Shown: positions 22,794-36,663, counted from the stretch's first letter. The stretch is 64,000 bases of DNA from Calliopsis andreniformis (GCF_051401765.1 NC_135071.1:11138961-11202960); one strand, 5' to 3'. A program made the numbers and translations. Notes: generated by a model not told the origin, from the sequence alone.

Positions 22794-23254
22794 CTGGAAA
22801 ATCACAAGAAGACCAACCGGGTGAGAAAGAAAGGTGTCGTCGGATCGATTCTCGGTGTGTCGGGCTTTTTCCTCGCCTCGGCCCCCCTGTGCTTCTTCGC
22901 GACGAGGGGCGAGACGAGGCACTGCTGTGACGAAAGGCGGGCTTAATTCAACGACCGATGGGACAGACAAGAAGGGGACCCTGGCCTGTTTCGACTGATG
23001 CGTTTCAGTGATATTGAGGAAGTAACGCTCGTGGGCGCTTGAGATTGTGTGAAGAATCATTGAAGAGTATCCTTGACCTTTAGTTCGTATAGCGGGGTCA
23101 CAGGGTTTATACAGCAATAAAGCCACCGATATCCGAGACCCCATTATCCGAATACCCTAATATCCGGACGCTTTAACGTCCGTACGTTCTGTTATCTGAA
23201 TAGAATGTTTTTGGCAAGGGATGCGTTTTCCTGTTTCAAATACGTAGTATTTAC

Positions 23255-23657
23255 ATACAGGGTGTCCCAGAGCTGATGGTACGAGCTGGAAAGGGTGATC
23301 CTACATGAAAAAATAAGACGAAAATATGGGATGAAATTTGTTGATGGTAGACTTTGTTTCGAGAGAATGAACTTTGAATTTTCAAGTCTAGGCATTTGAG
23401 GGTTAAATGAGGAAAGAGGAACGCTTTTAGCTCACCGTAAAGACAGCCAATAGCCAGTTCAACAGTGCTCCTTTTACCATGTATAACCTTAATGCACACA
23501 AAACTATATTACTGTACATTTGTACTCAATATATCAACTTAATTTTCACCAAAACGAAGCTTGATATCAGAAAAATTTATTCTACATTTTCGACTTGTTG
23601 TTTCATGTAGAATTACTGATATTCTGCTTGTACCATCAGTTTTGGAATACTCTGTTT
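23255..23657. repeat. Fold-back element with ACAGGGTGTCCC-type ends
   Basis: The left end reads ACAGGGTGTCCCAGAGCTGA followed by TGGTACGAGC. The right end, read on the other strand, is ACAGAGTATTCCAAAACTGA followed by TGGTACAAGC. The similarity continues inward (left CCTACATGAAAAAATAAG against right TTCTACATGAAACAACAAG), so the whole unit is a diverged long palindrome of about 400 bp. ACAGGGTGTCCC ends are common in insect interspersed repeats (general knowledge). No transposase. Confidence 0.75.
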
Positions 23658-23660
23658 AAT

Positions 23661-23810
23661 ATTATACAGGGTGACAGATTTTCTTATTTAACTATAATAA
23701 ACTGTAGTTATATACTATACTTATAGTTGAATAGCTATAAACGTTATGTAGTTAAATATATATAACAAGGAAATTCAGGTAATATAGTTGTGTAACTCAC
23801 CCTGTATAAT
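23661..23810. repeat. 150-bp element with perfect 14-bp terminal inverted repeats
   Basis: ATTATACAGGGTGA at 23661-23674 and its exact reverse complement TCACCCTGTATAAT at 23797-23810. The interior is AT-rich with repeated TATAGTT/AACTATA motifs in both orientations. It abuts the element ending at 23657, so the two may be one composite insertion. Confidence 0.75.
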
Positions 23811-26544
23811 GTTACATAGTGTGCCCCTATATGCTTCTTTTTCGTTACTTAATAAATTTCATTACTATGATTTAATAATGATACCAAATATTGTATGATG
23901 TGATAATGGTAACTAAGCGAAAGTGTAGCTCCAATTTTTTACACAAAATGTGTGTCAATTAAAAAGCTTGAAAACAGTAAAAGTGTAACAAACTTGGCAA
24001 AAGTACGTAGGGTTGAAAATTAAATGTAAATTTCTTCAAGTGACCAATTTAAATTTACGCAGCCACATATTATGTATGTAAATGTTTACAAATTTATGTT
24101 ATGTCTGTTTTCGGCACAGAAACTAATTCCAGTTTTAAGTATTTTAATTACCAAAATTAATAACAACACGTAATTGTACAGTTAGTAATAATCTTATTAA
24201 AACACTTCAACACGAATTACTTTCTTCTTAAATATTCCAAAATTATATTCATCAATTCCAGAAAGTTCTTGCAGTAAGAAATTACAATATTGAGATTGAA
24301 ATTTCATCAAACTCCCATTTTAAAGATCTAGTGTTCTACAAACTCATCATGTAAACCACTTCCCTAACGCTTTAAAAGGTTCGAAAAAAACATGGAACAA
24401 AAAAGAAACATCGTAATGTCCCAGGCAGAATATTCCCAAAGAAAAGATAAACGAATTTCTAATCTGTGTTATTCTCCAAATAATTCACTTCCATATTTTT
24501 TTAAAGATTAAAGCTGTCAAACAATTTCGGTAACATTGATAAGCAGAATTTCTAACTACAACTCAGTCTAATTGTTTCGAATTTTAGGAAATGGAATTCT
24601 AGATTCGTTATACTTCCCACTTTGAGTATACTGTCGATGGTGCAGCAATTATTGTACAAATGAATGTATGCGCCGTCGTTGATAGGACGCATTGCATAAT
24701 AAACGATGTGAAATGCAAATTACTGTTTAACTGCCACAGAGAACGTTATTGCGATATTGTTGTAACGAGATGGTTGCGTAATTATTCATCGTGGACCAAT
24801 GTTGCCTTGAGTGATGCCAAATTTCATAGAGCCTGATACGGTTTCCCTTTTCTGCGAATTTCACCGCAATTTGAGAATGTTTTGAAATTCATGGGGAACA
24901 CGGACGAGAAATTCGTTTCGACGTGGCCGTTGCCTCGCGATAATTCTGTTAATTTTTGGGTAGGTATATGCCAGAGAGTCAGGAAGAAAATTGTTTCGCG
25001 TTCGTATGCAGCTGGCGTTCAGCCACATTTCCACGTGTGCATCCTGTTAAGGGGAATGCACCCGTAGATAAACGTCTCCCAGTGTTTGCAATTATTTTGC
25101 ACATACTTTGTCATTGTTATTTCTAAATTCATAAATATTTATCTAACAAAGGCACCCCATTGGTTGAGACACTTAAATTGTCAGGTAGCTCTTGATTTTT
25201 AGTTGTTTATTCTAGAATCCTCTCCTCTTTTTAGTAGCTGTCGTTACAATTTATTATTACCCTGATTCATCATCGTTTAAATTAATATTAGCCGCGATCA
25301 TACGAAAATTTTGTGTCTGAAAACTAATACCACTCAAGTCTGTTTTTATTATTTTTCAAGAGAGCCAAAAAAAAATTGAGATTACCCACTCTTTGGCATA
25401 GTAATTCAAGTAGTTTATGCTATTACATTTCCTTCAGTTATATCGTGTCTTAACTAAATCCCTGTTATTCTAATAAAATGAAGAAAAAGCAGGATGATCC
25501 TGTAAAAATCTAAATATAAAAGAAAGTAGACGTGGGCTAGACTGGCTCTCAGATTTAGAATTGTTACCCACATGCGAGTGACATGGCAGTAAAAATCCTG
25601 ATTAAAGTAAGTCATTATCCTTGATGTATTTAAAAATGAAAATACTAGTGTCTATGATCTGCAATTTTTAGGTTAATAACTCGTCGTGTGCTTTATTTCT
25701 GGAAGAACAGCAGACATCACTGTGAAGTAGGGTATACGAAGTAATTCAGCTGCATATTTTATTCGCACGTATTCAGCGTCACGATTAAATAATTAAGCCT
25801 CAAATCTGCTTTACGGATCAAAACGTCGCGCGGAGCAGAAAACTCGAATTTCGCTCGGGCGTTAGTCACTGAAAAATTGCCCGCGTTTGCCAGTCAGCTT
25901 AATTAAATAGCTGGATTGTTCTCTTTTCCTCTGTCGTGCTTCGCAGCGGTAAATTCGAATTTTCAACTAAATTCAACGAGAATCGAAACCACGTTGAATA
26001 ATTTATTATTTTACCTGCGACGAACCGCCTGCTGCAACAAATGCATACTTAATGATACTTAACATTTGCATCTCGCTTTGGAAATTCCTGAAAGCCAGGA
26101 AAACTTCAGTTCGAGGACTTTTGGTTATTTTATGAAATGAATTTTAAACAGCTAAATGGTTATGGATAACAGGAATAACTTCTGCTCTTTGAACCATTTA
26201 AGAGTTGTAGTGATAGAAAAACTTCGTGATGGATGGTTCGACTTAAAAAAAAGAAAGAAGTTTCTAAAAATGTTCTGTACCTCTTCAATTTTATTTTGAG
26301 TGCTCTAATTTTTGGACTTGGGTAAATGTTATTCAAATATTAAGGGGAGAGAGTATTCTAACAGTTTTAAAAGGATGGTACATTCTTGCTACTGTTCTCT
26401 TAAGATTCGTACGTGGAAAATATGTTGGTAATAAAATTTTTCAAAGTATAATAATGATGCAGTTACAGCATTAAGAACAGACATTGAACTCACGAATTAA
26501 ATCGACTTTGGATTGGTGACGGCACTGACCTGAATCGTGAGTAA

Positions 26545-26640
26545 GTATATACTTAAATAGCGGGTCACCACAATGTACACAGACCCGAAGTGGTATACTC
26601 TTAAACAGTGGATCACCACAAGGTACACTTCACAAGGACA
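26545..26640. repeat. 48-bp tandem duplication, two copies
   Basis: GTATATACTTAAATAGCGGG then TCACCACAATGTACAC recurs 48 bp later as GTATACTCTTAAACAGTGGA then TCACCACAAGGTACAC. Only two copies, diverged by several substitutions. Confidence 0.8.
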
Positions 26641-27956
26641 CAACCTATATGGTAAAATCGATCCTGGATTATTTGCATTCTCTGAATTAACACTAGGATT
26701 GTCAGAATAGCCAAAATGACTGACTTATTACCCAGACTGGTATATTATTCTTACATAGTATTGGTATGGTATTTCTTACATAAGTTTTATTTTTTGCAAA
26801 CGTTACTTTTTTCTTAATTAATGGTGAATAAAACTAGAAAGATACATAAGTAAGAATTACTTTTATGAATTATATACCTCATTCAACAATTTCTAATTTT
26901 ATCAACTTGTAATTTTGACTTCGAAGTTGCAGGAGTGAGGGCTGTATGATGCCAGACCATAAGAGTCTCAGAACTTTGAAGGACACTTTACAGATCAAGT
27001 TTCATCGGTACTATATAACATTTTATGTATTAGGTATTGACCTACATCTACAGTATATAATATTATTTAGACTCAAATGACTGGCTCATGAACCAAGCTA
27101 CTTTTGAGAAAAAACAAAAGCAAGCTATTCAATAATTAATATCCAGCAAGGAAATGCAATCCTTGATAAGACTTCTACCAAATATCTTATTATAAAGACA
27201 GTTTAATAGTCTATTAATTACCACTCACGCAGAAGTTGAAGCGTAAATCGCGATCACTACACAAATCATTAAAAACTTCAAAGATCTTTCCTGTAAGTGT
27301 TCTCATTGCTGATGTTGTCGCAGCAACCGCGGAACCACTTCGCTGTAATTGCAGGAACAAAGGAAAACTAAGGAAGGGGGTGGACGCTGATAATTATAAA
27401 ATGCTGTCCCTTGAAAGAAACTCTTCTCGTGGCAATAAAAAAAATCTGCCTTCCTTCTCCCTTCTGACTGTTATTTTTTCGCTCCACGCGTAAATGCTGG
27501 TCGTTGGTGTCTCGCTTTTTCGCCAGCTGGAAACTTTCCGGACCATGGAGAAGCTCGCCGCTTTGTCCACGACGAAAGTTCACGGAAATTTATGGCGTTG
27601 GTGTCGGGGGGCCGCGCGAAAATTTTCACTTTTCATTGAGCCTCACTGCGGCAACTTATACACACGACATATCTGTGGAGTGATGAAAGTTACTCGACCG
27701 CGAAACTGCGAGGAAATGTTCCGCCTCTGCGACGGTCCACACCATCGATGAAATTGTCTGTGCACGTTCGTGTACTTCGACTGGCCCATTCAACCTCGAA
27801 TTTTCGTTTTAATTTTATCGCTGAAAAGTTACTCGTTTTTCGAGATTTTTTGAAGACTTTTCAAGGGGACCAACAGGGGACCAGCATGATCCATATGGAA
27901 AACAGTCGAACTTCAAGACCTACTTTCTGTCAAGCAACTCAAACGATTTTAATTAA

Positions 27957-28017
27957 ATTTTGATTGGATACGGTACAATACCGTAATATGTATCCATTTT
28001 GATTGGATACTGTACAA
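27957..28017. repeat. Direct repeat with internal stem
   Basis: ATTTTGATTGGATAC followed by G or T and GTACAA occurs at 27957-27978 and 27996-28017 (period 39). Between them GGATACGGTA faces TACCGTA and TATCC, allowing a stem. Confidence 0.75.
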
Positions 28018-30135
28018 ATGAAATGAATGAATTGTTATTAGGAATCTTTTGCAAAATGGCTATACAAATGATCATTTTTTATTTCTCCAGGATTCACCAC
28101 AAGAAGTAATTTATAGCTTTTGAAGAAATGAGTCAAAATGGAAGAAACATATAGTGTTCGAAAGAATGTTAATTATTCAGTTTTCGAACTGAGAATTTAT
28201 AATGAATTAAACGAAGTTTGACTCAGTTAAATGCAAAGATGAATACTATTAGGATTGACAGCAATAAAATTTGTGACACATTTTTAGTTTGTTGTTTCCC
28301 TGAGAATATGCCTTAACGTGTTAAATGTTTCCGACTTGACAGTTTTGTTACGAGGCTGCCATATACATAGAAGCTCGCAGAAAATTCTACTAAATTAAAT
28401 AATTTTACTAAAAGCAATTTCCCAAAAATTCTACCAGTATCGAAACTTTTCCCAGTAAAACTGTGCCTATTGTATTTCAAAATTCGCAAACCTTACAACG
28501 ATGAACCTCGATGTTCCCGTAACCTTATTAAAACATTCACTGAAGGTTGCAGAATAGGGGTCCACGAATCCACAGGACCGCAAGCGGCCGAAACCGTGTC
28601 GTTTGTCATTAATTATCCCTGTTCTGAAATCAGCCACCGTGGTCCCGAAAGAGGACGCACCACCCAAAGGAAATTCCCATGCGCGGCGTTCCCTGCTAAA
28701 TCGTTTGTAATTTCTGTTTCATGCCGCGTTTGCAAATAAATCCTGACGTGGCCGCGGAAGGAATGACAGTAACTTTGTCAACTTTGATTAAGGACCTCTC
28801 TCTGGCCGGGCAGTTTCAAAGGACGCGCACAAGGGAGGGAATGGGTGGCAGAGGGGTTAAATTTTCAACGAAAGAGGGTACGAGGGACAGACGCGTGGCA
28901 AACAGGACAACATGGTCGAAATCTACGTATCCAACGGGACAGAGTTTGCAACGACGTCGTCTCGTCATGCATCGCAAGCAAGTTGTTCGGACGGTGATCA
29001 ACTTGAAGAGTATTTCCTACCATGCAGGTTACAAATTAGCGTCTTTGTACGAGTCCCCAGGCTTCGTCAAAGAGCCCGACGACTGGTCCCGTCTTCAATT
29101 GCGAGATTTGTCGACATTAATTTTAACGGTGAACCCTTTGACTCGTTCCCACCTAGCCGTCTAATAAGTGTTCGGTTTGAAGGTGGAATCCTCTTCAAGC
29201 AGGGAATATGCATAACACGGTTGCTGGAACGTTAAATTAGTGGCTCACGATTTGAGTTCATTTCCTTTTTCTGTCGCGGGAAAGTGGGTTACTCTAAACT
29301 AACGTTTGAGAGAGATGTAGTTTTACGTCCACGACCCAACAAATGGAACTGTGAATAACTACAATAGCAATGTAAGTTACTTGGAAATAATGAATTGTAA
29401 AAAAGATGTAGAGAAAATTAGAAATTTTCTAGTTTTACTAAATAATTTTTCACCTGACAAGTATTCGCTTAAGCAATTCGGGGCTGGGGAATTTTTCAAC
29501 GACAATTATCTTCCATGCGGTTCCCTTAAGAAGGATATGGGAACGCAGTCGCGAAGTGTACATCAAAATAGTAAATGCAAGATTGCTCGTTCGAGACGAA
29601 TCCAATTTCCACGCGTTTATCGCGCTAGACAAGAGCGTCGTGGGTGCATTTCTCCGACGTCGATGCCATAGGATGACGATAATAGGAATGATGATAACAG
29701 CGCGGCTGTTTGTTTAGCCGATAATACAGAAACAATTTCAAGGATAACAAAGGAATGGAATTACATCGTTCAACGGTTGATGGAGGCCGAGATGAGAATA
29801 AAGTAGGAGAAGAGTAAATCCCACGTTTGCTGCTGCTGCTGCGCTGTCTACGCAGCGTAAATTGCTAGATCGCTTAAACCGAAAGCTGAGAAAAAGTTTT
29901 CTCTGTTCCTGGTGTCGTAAACCAGAACGACAGAGTTGTTACATTGAGTCAAGTTTCAGAAATGATTTTCGTTATCTTCATATTTTATCTTATACACGAT
30001 TTTTGCTTTGACAGATTTTGTGTTTCGGTATGCTGTGCTGTCTTCTTTTAAGTGGATTCAATAAAGAATATATTCCTTTTCGTACATGCTGTGGCAATTT
30101 TATGTTGTTTTCACATCTTTCCATAAATTCATTTA

Positions 30136-30220
30136 GCTATTCAAATATTCAAATATTTATTCAAAATTTCAAATATTTAAATTTTCAAATATTTCAATAT
30201 TCAAATACTTATTCGAAGTT
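30136..30220. repeat. ATTCAAATATT-type low-complexity tract
   Basis: Repeated TTCAAATATT, with variants ATTCAAAATTTC and TTTCAATATT, over about 85 nt. Same style as 12700-12930 and 45881-45970. Confidence 0.75.
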
Positions 30221-32084
30221 TTATTTTGCAAGTATCCAATTCTGATTTCTAAATCTCACAACAGAATCGTCCTTTTGTTTGGATCCCCAGAGTATAACTG
30301 TAAATGGGTACCTCAGTTCCTTTAGAACGCATTTACTCCTCTGACCCAAGATACGAAACGAAGATCAATACTACTTATAGGACAATCTACCGTGATCGAT
30401 CGAATATCTCCAGAGATTTGAAGAGAAAAGACTTACCCAGACTATTTCAATCACACCCCATCAGTTAAAAATTAATACAAACACAGTATCAAACACTATA
30501 TAGTTCCAAATTACAATTCCGTAGTGACGAAAGAACTCCTCCATTGTCTAGCTCCATTAGCGCGAGAACGATCTAGTTTCTTTCCTGGGCAGGAAGAGGG
30601 TGGCAAATAAAAAGATCGAGTCTGACCGAGCTAACAGTACTAAATTACGCCCAACGTTCCATTTTTGCGAAATGATAAATCGTCGCGTACACACCGTGTC
30701 GCGAATGACATTACATTCTGACACGTGAACGTGATAAAAGAGCGAGGAGTAGCTTAAACATGCAGCCAGGCGAGCACGTAACCGACTAATGCCTCTGGCA
30801 AGATGAAGTATAAGCTTGTGCTCCGTAGCCTTTCGATAAACGAGTTTCTTCTGCTCTGTTTACCGCCCCTCCTCCCCCTACATCCTCCTGTGGTTTGCAT
30901 GAGAACGGGCATTTCAACAAGAACGACACCTTCCAAATCCGTGACGATCTGCTCACTGATCTCGAAAACGATTCGACGCCTTCAGCGCGCGCGTCCATGT
31001 AATTTCTAATTCCCACTGGCAGCGACGTTACAGCTAGGGCCTTTCAGCGATTAATTGAGGCTTCTAATTGCTGAACCGTTCCTTGCTTAACAAACAAAAT
31101 GGTAGAAAAGATAGTTTCCAAAAGTCTTAGCTTTTTTAGTTTTATCATGATTCCGAGTAATCACAAAAAAGTAGTTCCAAGGAGCAAAGAAACATAAGAT
31201 GCTAAAGGAATTTTCTTTCTTCACCAGGTAATTCTTCACTTGAATTAATACAGAGTGAGCGTTGAAGTTGAAGCATGAGGTCATTTTTCTTTGCTTTTTC
31301 TTTTTTAGTGGACTGAAAAACTAGTGTTCGAGAGTTAAAAGAGACGCAGCAGTATGTTAAAATATACCGAAGGAAGTCTTCTAAGAGAAAGTATAGAGTA
31401 TTTCAAAACTAGCTTCATTCATCCTTATGACGTGTATTATACTTTGATTTCATACATATAATAATGGAGCATAAGGAAAGTTTATTTTATTTCGAAATTG
31501 CTATTATTATCTGCATGCTTCAAATGCATCAAATCCCTCAAATAATGGTTGTAGAAACCACGAACTCCATAAACAATAGGATTCATTGGTGAATTATTGC
31601 AGCAACCGACTATTTCCTAGTAAGATTGTCCAGAGGGATCGATTAAGAATCGCTAAATGCAACCGCCTCTTTAGCTGGTAGAATTCGCGGCTACTTTATG
31701 GACTATCTCTTAATTTGAACAAGCTACGGTTTCGTAATAGTCTGGAGATCGGAGGAAACAATAACTTTTATGGAAAGTATCTTTTGAATGAAACAATTCG
31801 CAAGCAGACCAAGTGTTGAAACTATGGACATAAACATAATAGCTGAACTCTCGAGAGCTTTAGGAGAACGTTTACTGTTAATTGCAGTGAGTTTCAATCA
31901 TTTGTAGTAGGTAATTACGTTAAATTAGTTAACATACAAAGCTCCTAGCGTATTGTGATTCCGGAATTCGTAGTAATCTGAATCTGACGTACAAATTAGT
32001 GCGGAATAAATTTGCTTTGAAAAAGGACTGTAATGTTCAGTTTGTTTGGAACCACATTATCATTGCATAGGTCATTTTTCGAGA

Positions 32085-32290
32085 GAAGTCTGCTTCTTGG
32101 AAAAGTTCAACTTTTTGAGAGAGTTAGACTCTTTAGGAAAGTACATGCCAAGAGAGTAGAACTTATCGAGAAAGGTTAATTTGTAGTAGGAGTTCAACTG
32201 CTCGAGAATTCAACTTGTCAAGAGACTTCACTTTCTCGAACAGACTCAAGCTTTCTGAAGAGACCTCTTTCTAAGGAGAGTTCAACTCCT
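32085..32290. repeat. Degenerate GAGAGTTCAACT-like repeats
   Basis: About ten loosely repeated units around GAGA, TTCAACT and CTCGAGA, in a region of about 200 nt. Too diverged to set a firm period. Confidence 0.45.
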
Positions 32291-33235
32291 TACGAAAGAT
32301 CAATATCCCCAAAACATAACCTATTTCAATAAACAAATTCGCTTTCCAGGTTCTGTCCTTATAAGATATCCACCCCGTGCATATTTTTATTTAAAAAAGA
32401 ACCCAGTTAGGAGGTTAACAACCCGACCACTGGCCGACAGCTCGTCATACAATGAAAAAAGACTGATGGGAACCTTGTTTGTCGAAAGAAACATCTAACC
32501 CAGTAACACAAGTGGTAATTACAAGCTTAGCTACGCAGAGTCCGCTGATGAAGAGATAGCGGGAATTAAGAGAGGGATGCACCAACGATAACTATACACG
32601 ATTTCCTGGAAACATCACGACGTAGCGGATCTTCCGTGTATCATGCGCCACGTTCTCTGGCTGCGTAGACAGTTTTCGCCAGATCACAATCACGATACCG
32701 TCCTCAATTATGATAAATTGCATATAATTACGTTTCCCCCACTCGTCGTTCCCCGCGGCATATGGTTCGCTGTGCGAACAGGAGCCAGCGAGTCCAGGGG
32801 TAGTTTGTCTGGCTGATAAAAGGGTAGACGAAGGAGGGTAGACACGGGAATGAACGATTTGCATGCTACCAACTTAATCAACACCCACACCTTATGAACG
32901 ATCCTTTACCACCATCTACGGGGGCAAGGTCTCCTCGAACAGGCTTATCGTGATACGAAAAATGGTCGAATGCCATGCTCGGCGATATTTCCCAACGACC
33001 TGCCCCGGTCGGTTATAGCGATAATCTCGAGCTTGCATCACACGCCTTGGAACAAAGCGTTCGGATGTTTAGTAACGACTGACCGCTGTCCGTTGGCAAG
33101 TTTGAGGACTGCTTCTTAACTGAGGAGTGTGTACTGAGGTAGGTTTGTCAGGGGTTGTAAAGTTGGCTAGCAAAATGGCAATATTTTAGAGGATGTATAG
33201 AATTCGTGAAAGCATAAGTATTATTTTTGATAGTG

Positions 33236-33786
33236 GGATTAACCTTCAGCATTCCAAGGTATGATGATTAAAATTCTTTACCAAGAAGGGTCCTAAGAGA
33301 CCCCGTTATAGTTTCATCTGTTTTTAAGTATTATTTTCATTGTTTCTTTATTTAATGGTTGATTCTATTGACTGTGATACAAATACCAATAAAATCGTAA
33401 TCTTAATTTTAACTTAGCGTTAATTATATTATTAATATAGATTTATAAGATTTATGTTTTTCTTTTTCCTTTATTTTTGTGTTTCAATAAAGGAACATAA
33501 ACTAAAATAACCTGAATATAGTAATACAAAATTAAAGAACACGCTGCAAGAGAAGAAGAAAAAGAAGAAAGATAGCAGGAAAGAAAAAGGATAGATATAT
33601 TTCTGTATTTCTATGGTCTCGAATAAGAACTGATGATTTTATTATATGATTTTCGTAAACGAAACGTCTACAAGTAGGTATAATGTTTCATACTTCGGGA
33701 TATGGGGTTATAACGGGACCCCTCTTAGTATGTTAAATGTATGGGGTCGTAAGGGACTTCCCCAAGGACATGATAAGGGTTATTTC
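33236..33786. repeat. Fold-back element with AACCCTTA/CCAAGG ends
   Basis: Left: TTAACCTTCAGCATTCCAAG and, further in, CTAAGAGACCCCGTTATAG. Right, read on the other strand: ATAACCCTTATCATGTCCTT and CTAAGAGGGGTCCCGTTATA. The two pairs are arranged symmetrically about 33511, giving a diverged element of about 550 bp. The interior is AT-rich with a purine run at about 33547-33592. No coding frame. Confidence 0.55.
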
Positions 33787-36592
33787 CATTAATTTAGAAA
33801 TGAGTAAAAAGTATGTGAATACAAAACAAGGTTTGAGGTAAGTAATAGAAGAAGTATGCTCAATACAGCACTTGCAAGGAGAGCTCACATATGATAAAAA
33901 CTTAAAAAAGAAATACTAACCATGCACACGTCAAAAATGTTAAATTTTTATCACAAATTTTAAATAATTTTGGAAAACAAACTTAATTTAAATTTTTGGA
34001 AGCTGATATGAAACTTCTTTCTACATACCCCGAAATATGAACATTATCAGAAGTATACATACGACTAACAAAGTGTTAACGTTAAACACTGCCTATATTT
34101 ATAATAAGACTCTAAAACTTTTTTTCTTAAGAGCGAAAACTCATTTTGACAAATAGTATGAGAATTTTATTACACTATGTGCATACTACAAATTATACCC
34201 AGTCTTATTCTACGTGTACAACAGATTTATGTGCCCGTGGGCTTTCCTTGTTAAAGAAATTTGAAAATGGAATTTTTGCATGGAATAGAAACCTACAAAA
34301 CGAATAAGAGAAGATAGAGGTCACCATCCTAATACATCGGGGTCAAAGGTTCAACGTTAGTTTGTAGGTTAATGTTTAGGTCGTTTATTTATACAAAAAT
34401 TGGATGCTACCCTTTATTGTATTTTTTTTGTAGCACTTTAAACTTAGTGAACAATCCGCGAACCACCTACAATTTAATACCAACTGTCAGTTTGCTATTT
34501 AGAAGAATTATTACTCATTTTAATATTCTAACGATTTTTAGTCAAATAAATCGACCTTAGTCCTTCATAGTTTTCATCTTAAACGTCTTTAAAATTCTCA
34601 ATGATACATTTTCAGACTAATACTAATAATAGTCGAATAACTTAGACTGGTCTAAATATTTTGAATATATAAAAACGTGCATAAGAAAAATTTTATTCGT
34701 TAATAAAATAGCATTTTCAATAGTTTATACACCTTCAAGATGAAATATAATTGTTCATGGACAGATAGCGGTTCGGGAACACTGTACTTCGCAAACAATA
34801 AGCGGACTGGACTTCCTCGTTACATCAAACTACATTACCGTCGCTTGTTTGGAATTACATCTAATGTCGAGGCAAGGGATGAAGACGGAGAGGATGGAAG
34901 GGTAGCCAGGAGCTCTGTGATTAAAGGAGTTTCGCAGCCGCGTTCGCCGACCTTCAACGGTCTCTCTGGAACGTCTACAAACTGCGAATACGCAAGTAGG
35001 AGGCGTGTTATTTTCCAGAAATGAATGATTAGAACGGCACGTGATTGCGGGTCGTTAGAGGCGAGCTCAGTAATAAAAGCGGAAACGAGAAGGTTGCAAA
35101 GCCGCCTGTCTGCGCGTCAAAGAGTTACACATCATGCGGAGACCTTTTTACGGAGTTTCTTTCCACGAATGATGCCCCAGTGAAATGATGATGTCAAGTG
35201 GAAGCGAATTCTTAAACCGTTTGAAAAGGTTGTCAAAAGGATCGTCAGATGTGACGTAAGCATGACCAACGCAGAATCATTAAAAGATCTGCAAAAGATC
35301 AAGAGGTGGAGAGAGGATCTGTATATCTGTTCAACAATGTCAGCTGGTCTGCTCAGTAATGCGCATAATTGAATAGTGAAGGAATAAATAAATATTGACA
35401 AGTGCGCAAAGGGAGATGGTACTGATCTAAGCTATTGGGTAAGTAGGGACTGTTCAATCGTTAAGATTTCATTGTATTAGATATAAAATGGATTAGTAAA
35501 TCGTGGGAATAATGTTGACTGGATTGAACATAGAGATGACTGTCTGCTACATAGCGTGATATAAACTTGGAAGTCTTTATAGAATTTGAAACAAAGATTT
35601 TGAATGTGCATAGGTACTGGAGATGAATAACTGTTCAGAGTTTAGAAGAACAATACAGTGACTGTCAGGCAAAAAAAATAATTCCCAAAGCAATTTTTCT
35701 GTGGCGTAATTACATTTTCCTCGAAGAAAAAAGAATGAAAAAACTTGCGGCTTTAAATGTTTTACAACTTCAATATTTAAAAAATTGAAATAAACTTTGT
35801 ATTTCAAAAAATCTAGAATTAAAATTCAAAATTTAAATAAAATTAAAAACTACATTATTATGTATCTTATCGTGATTTTCCTGTGCTTCCTATTTTATGG
35901 AATCGATCATTTCTTCATTTGAGCAATTCATTATTCTCTATGATTCATATGATATTATCTTCTCTCAATAGTGATTTAAAGCTCGAAGTCGCGTGCTACG
36001 TGGAATTGATTATCGTTATTTCTTATTCCCTAATGGAGATGGGATCGTAGTATTCACTCTTGCCGATTAATTGAACGAGTTTGTCCAGGTTGCGTGAGAA
36101 ACCCTAATTTCGTGGCCGAAGTCGCCTCAATCTGTTGAATCCGCGAACACAGTGGTCATATTATGGTGCATACATATTTAACGTAAACTAAGAGTAAAAA
36201 ATAGTACGATGAATTGCAGATCACAGGAAATTTGCAACACAAACACCCGTAAAGCACTTTAATTTACGAATACAACGGCAACGTCGATCGACATTCCATT
36301 AGAAACTTTCTGATTCGTTGAATACAGACATTGTGCGCTTGAAATTTCCGGTAATGGAAATTTTTAATCAAACTACTACCAATTGTTTAGCGAGATCAGT
36401 GACTATCCGAATCAATTACTTCGTTCGACGAGCTACAGTGGAGCTGAACGTTTTGTACAAACAAACTAGTTTGTGATGCGACATTTCAGTACGGAATAAT
36501 TCTTTTTCAGTGATAACCCTTTTGCACGCTCATAGAAAAATATTCACGTTTTGAGTAAGAAAATTTTATACGAAATTGTGTTCACATAACAG

Positions 36593-36663
36593 TTTTGGGT
36601 TTAACCTTTACATGTATGCCTGGTCCTCTAGTAGCACTGGAGGCAGATTAAGATAACCCAAAA
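36593..36663. repeat. Nested hairpin sequence
   Basis: TTTTGGGTT at 36593-36601 pairs with AACCCAAAA at 36655-36663; inside, TGCCT pairs with AGGCA around a loop. Length about 70 nt. Function unknown. Confidence 0.45.

Noticed and set aside
22776..23144. Minus-strand frame starting MGSRISVALLLY just upstream of the V-like Ig exon
   Set aside because: Considered as the signal-peptide exon, but the only phase-1 GT in reach (GTCAAG) is a poor donor, the hydrophobic run is too short, and the frame runs into intron sequence and the acceptor.
28721..29164. 147-codon plus-strand open frame (MPRLQINPDVAAEG...)
   Set aside because: No family motif, a second plus frame and a minus frame are open in the same DNA, and composition (Arg/Thr/Ser-rich) is what GC-richer intronic DNA gives. 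No splice signals in a convincing phase.
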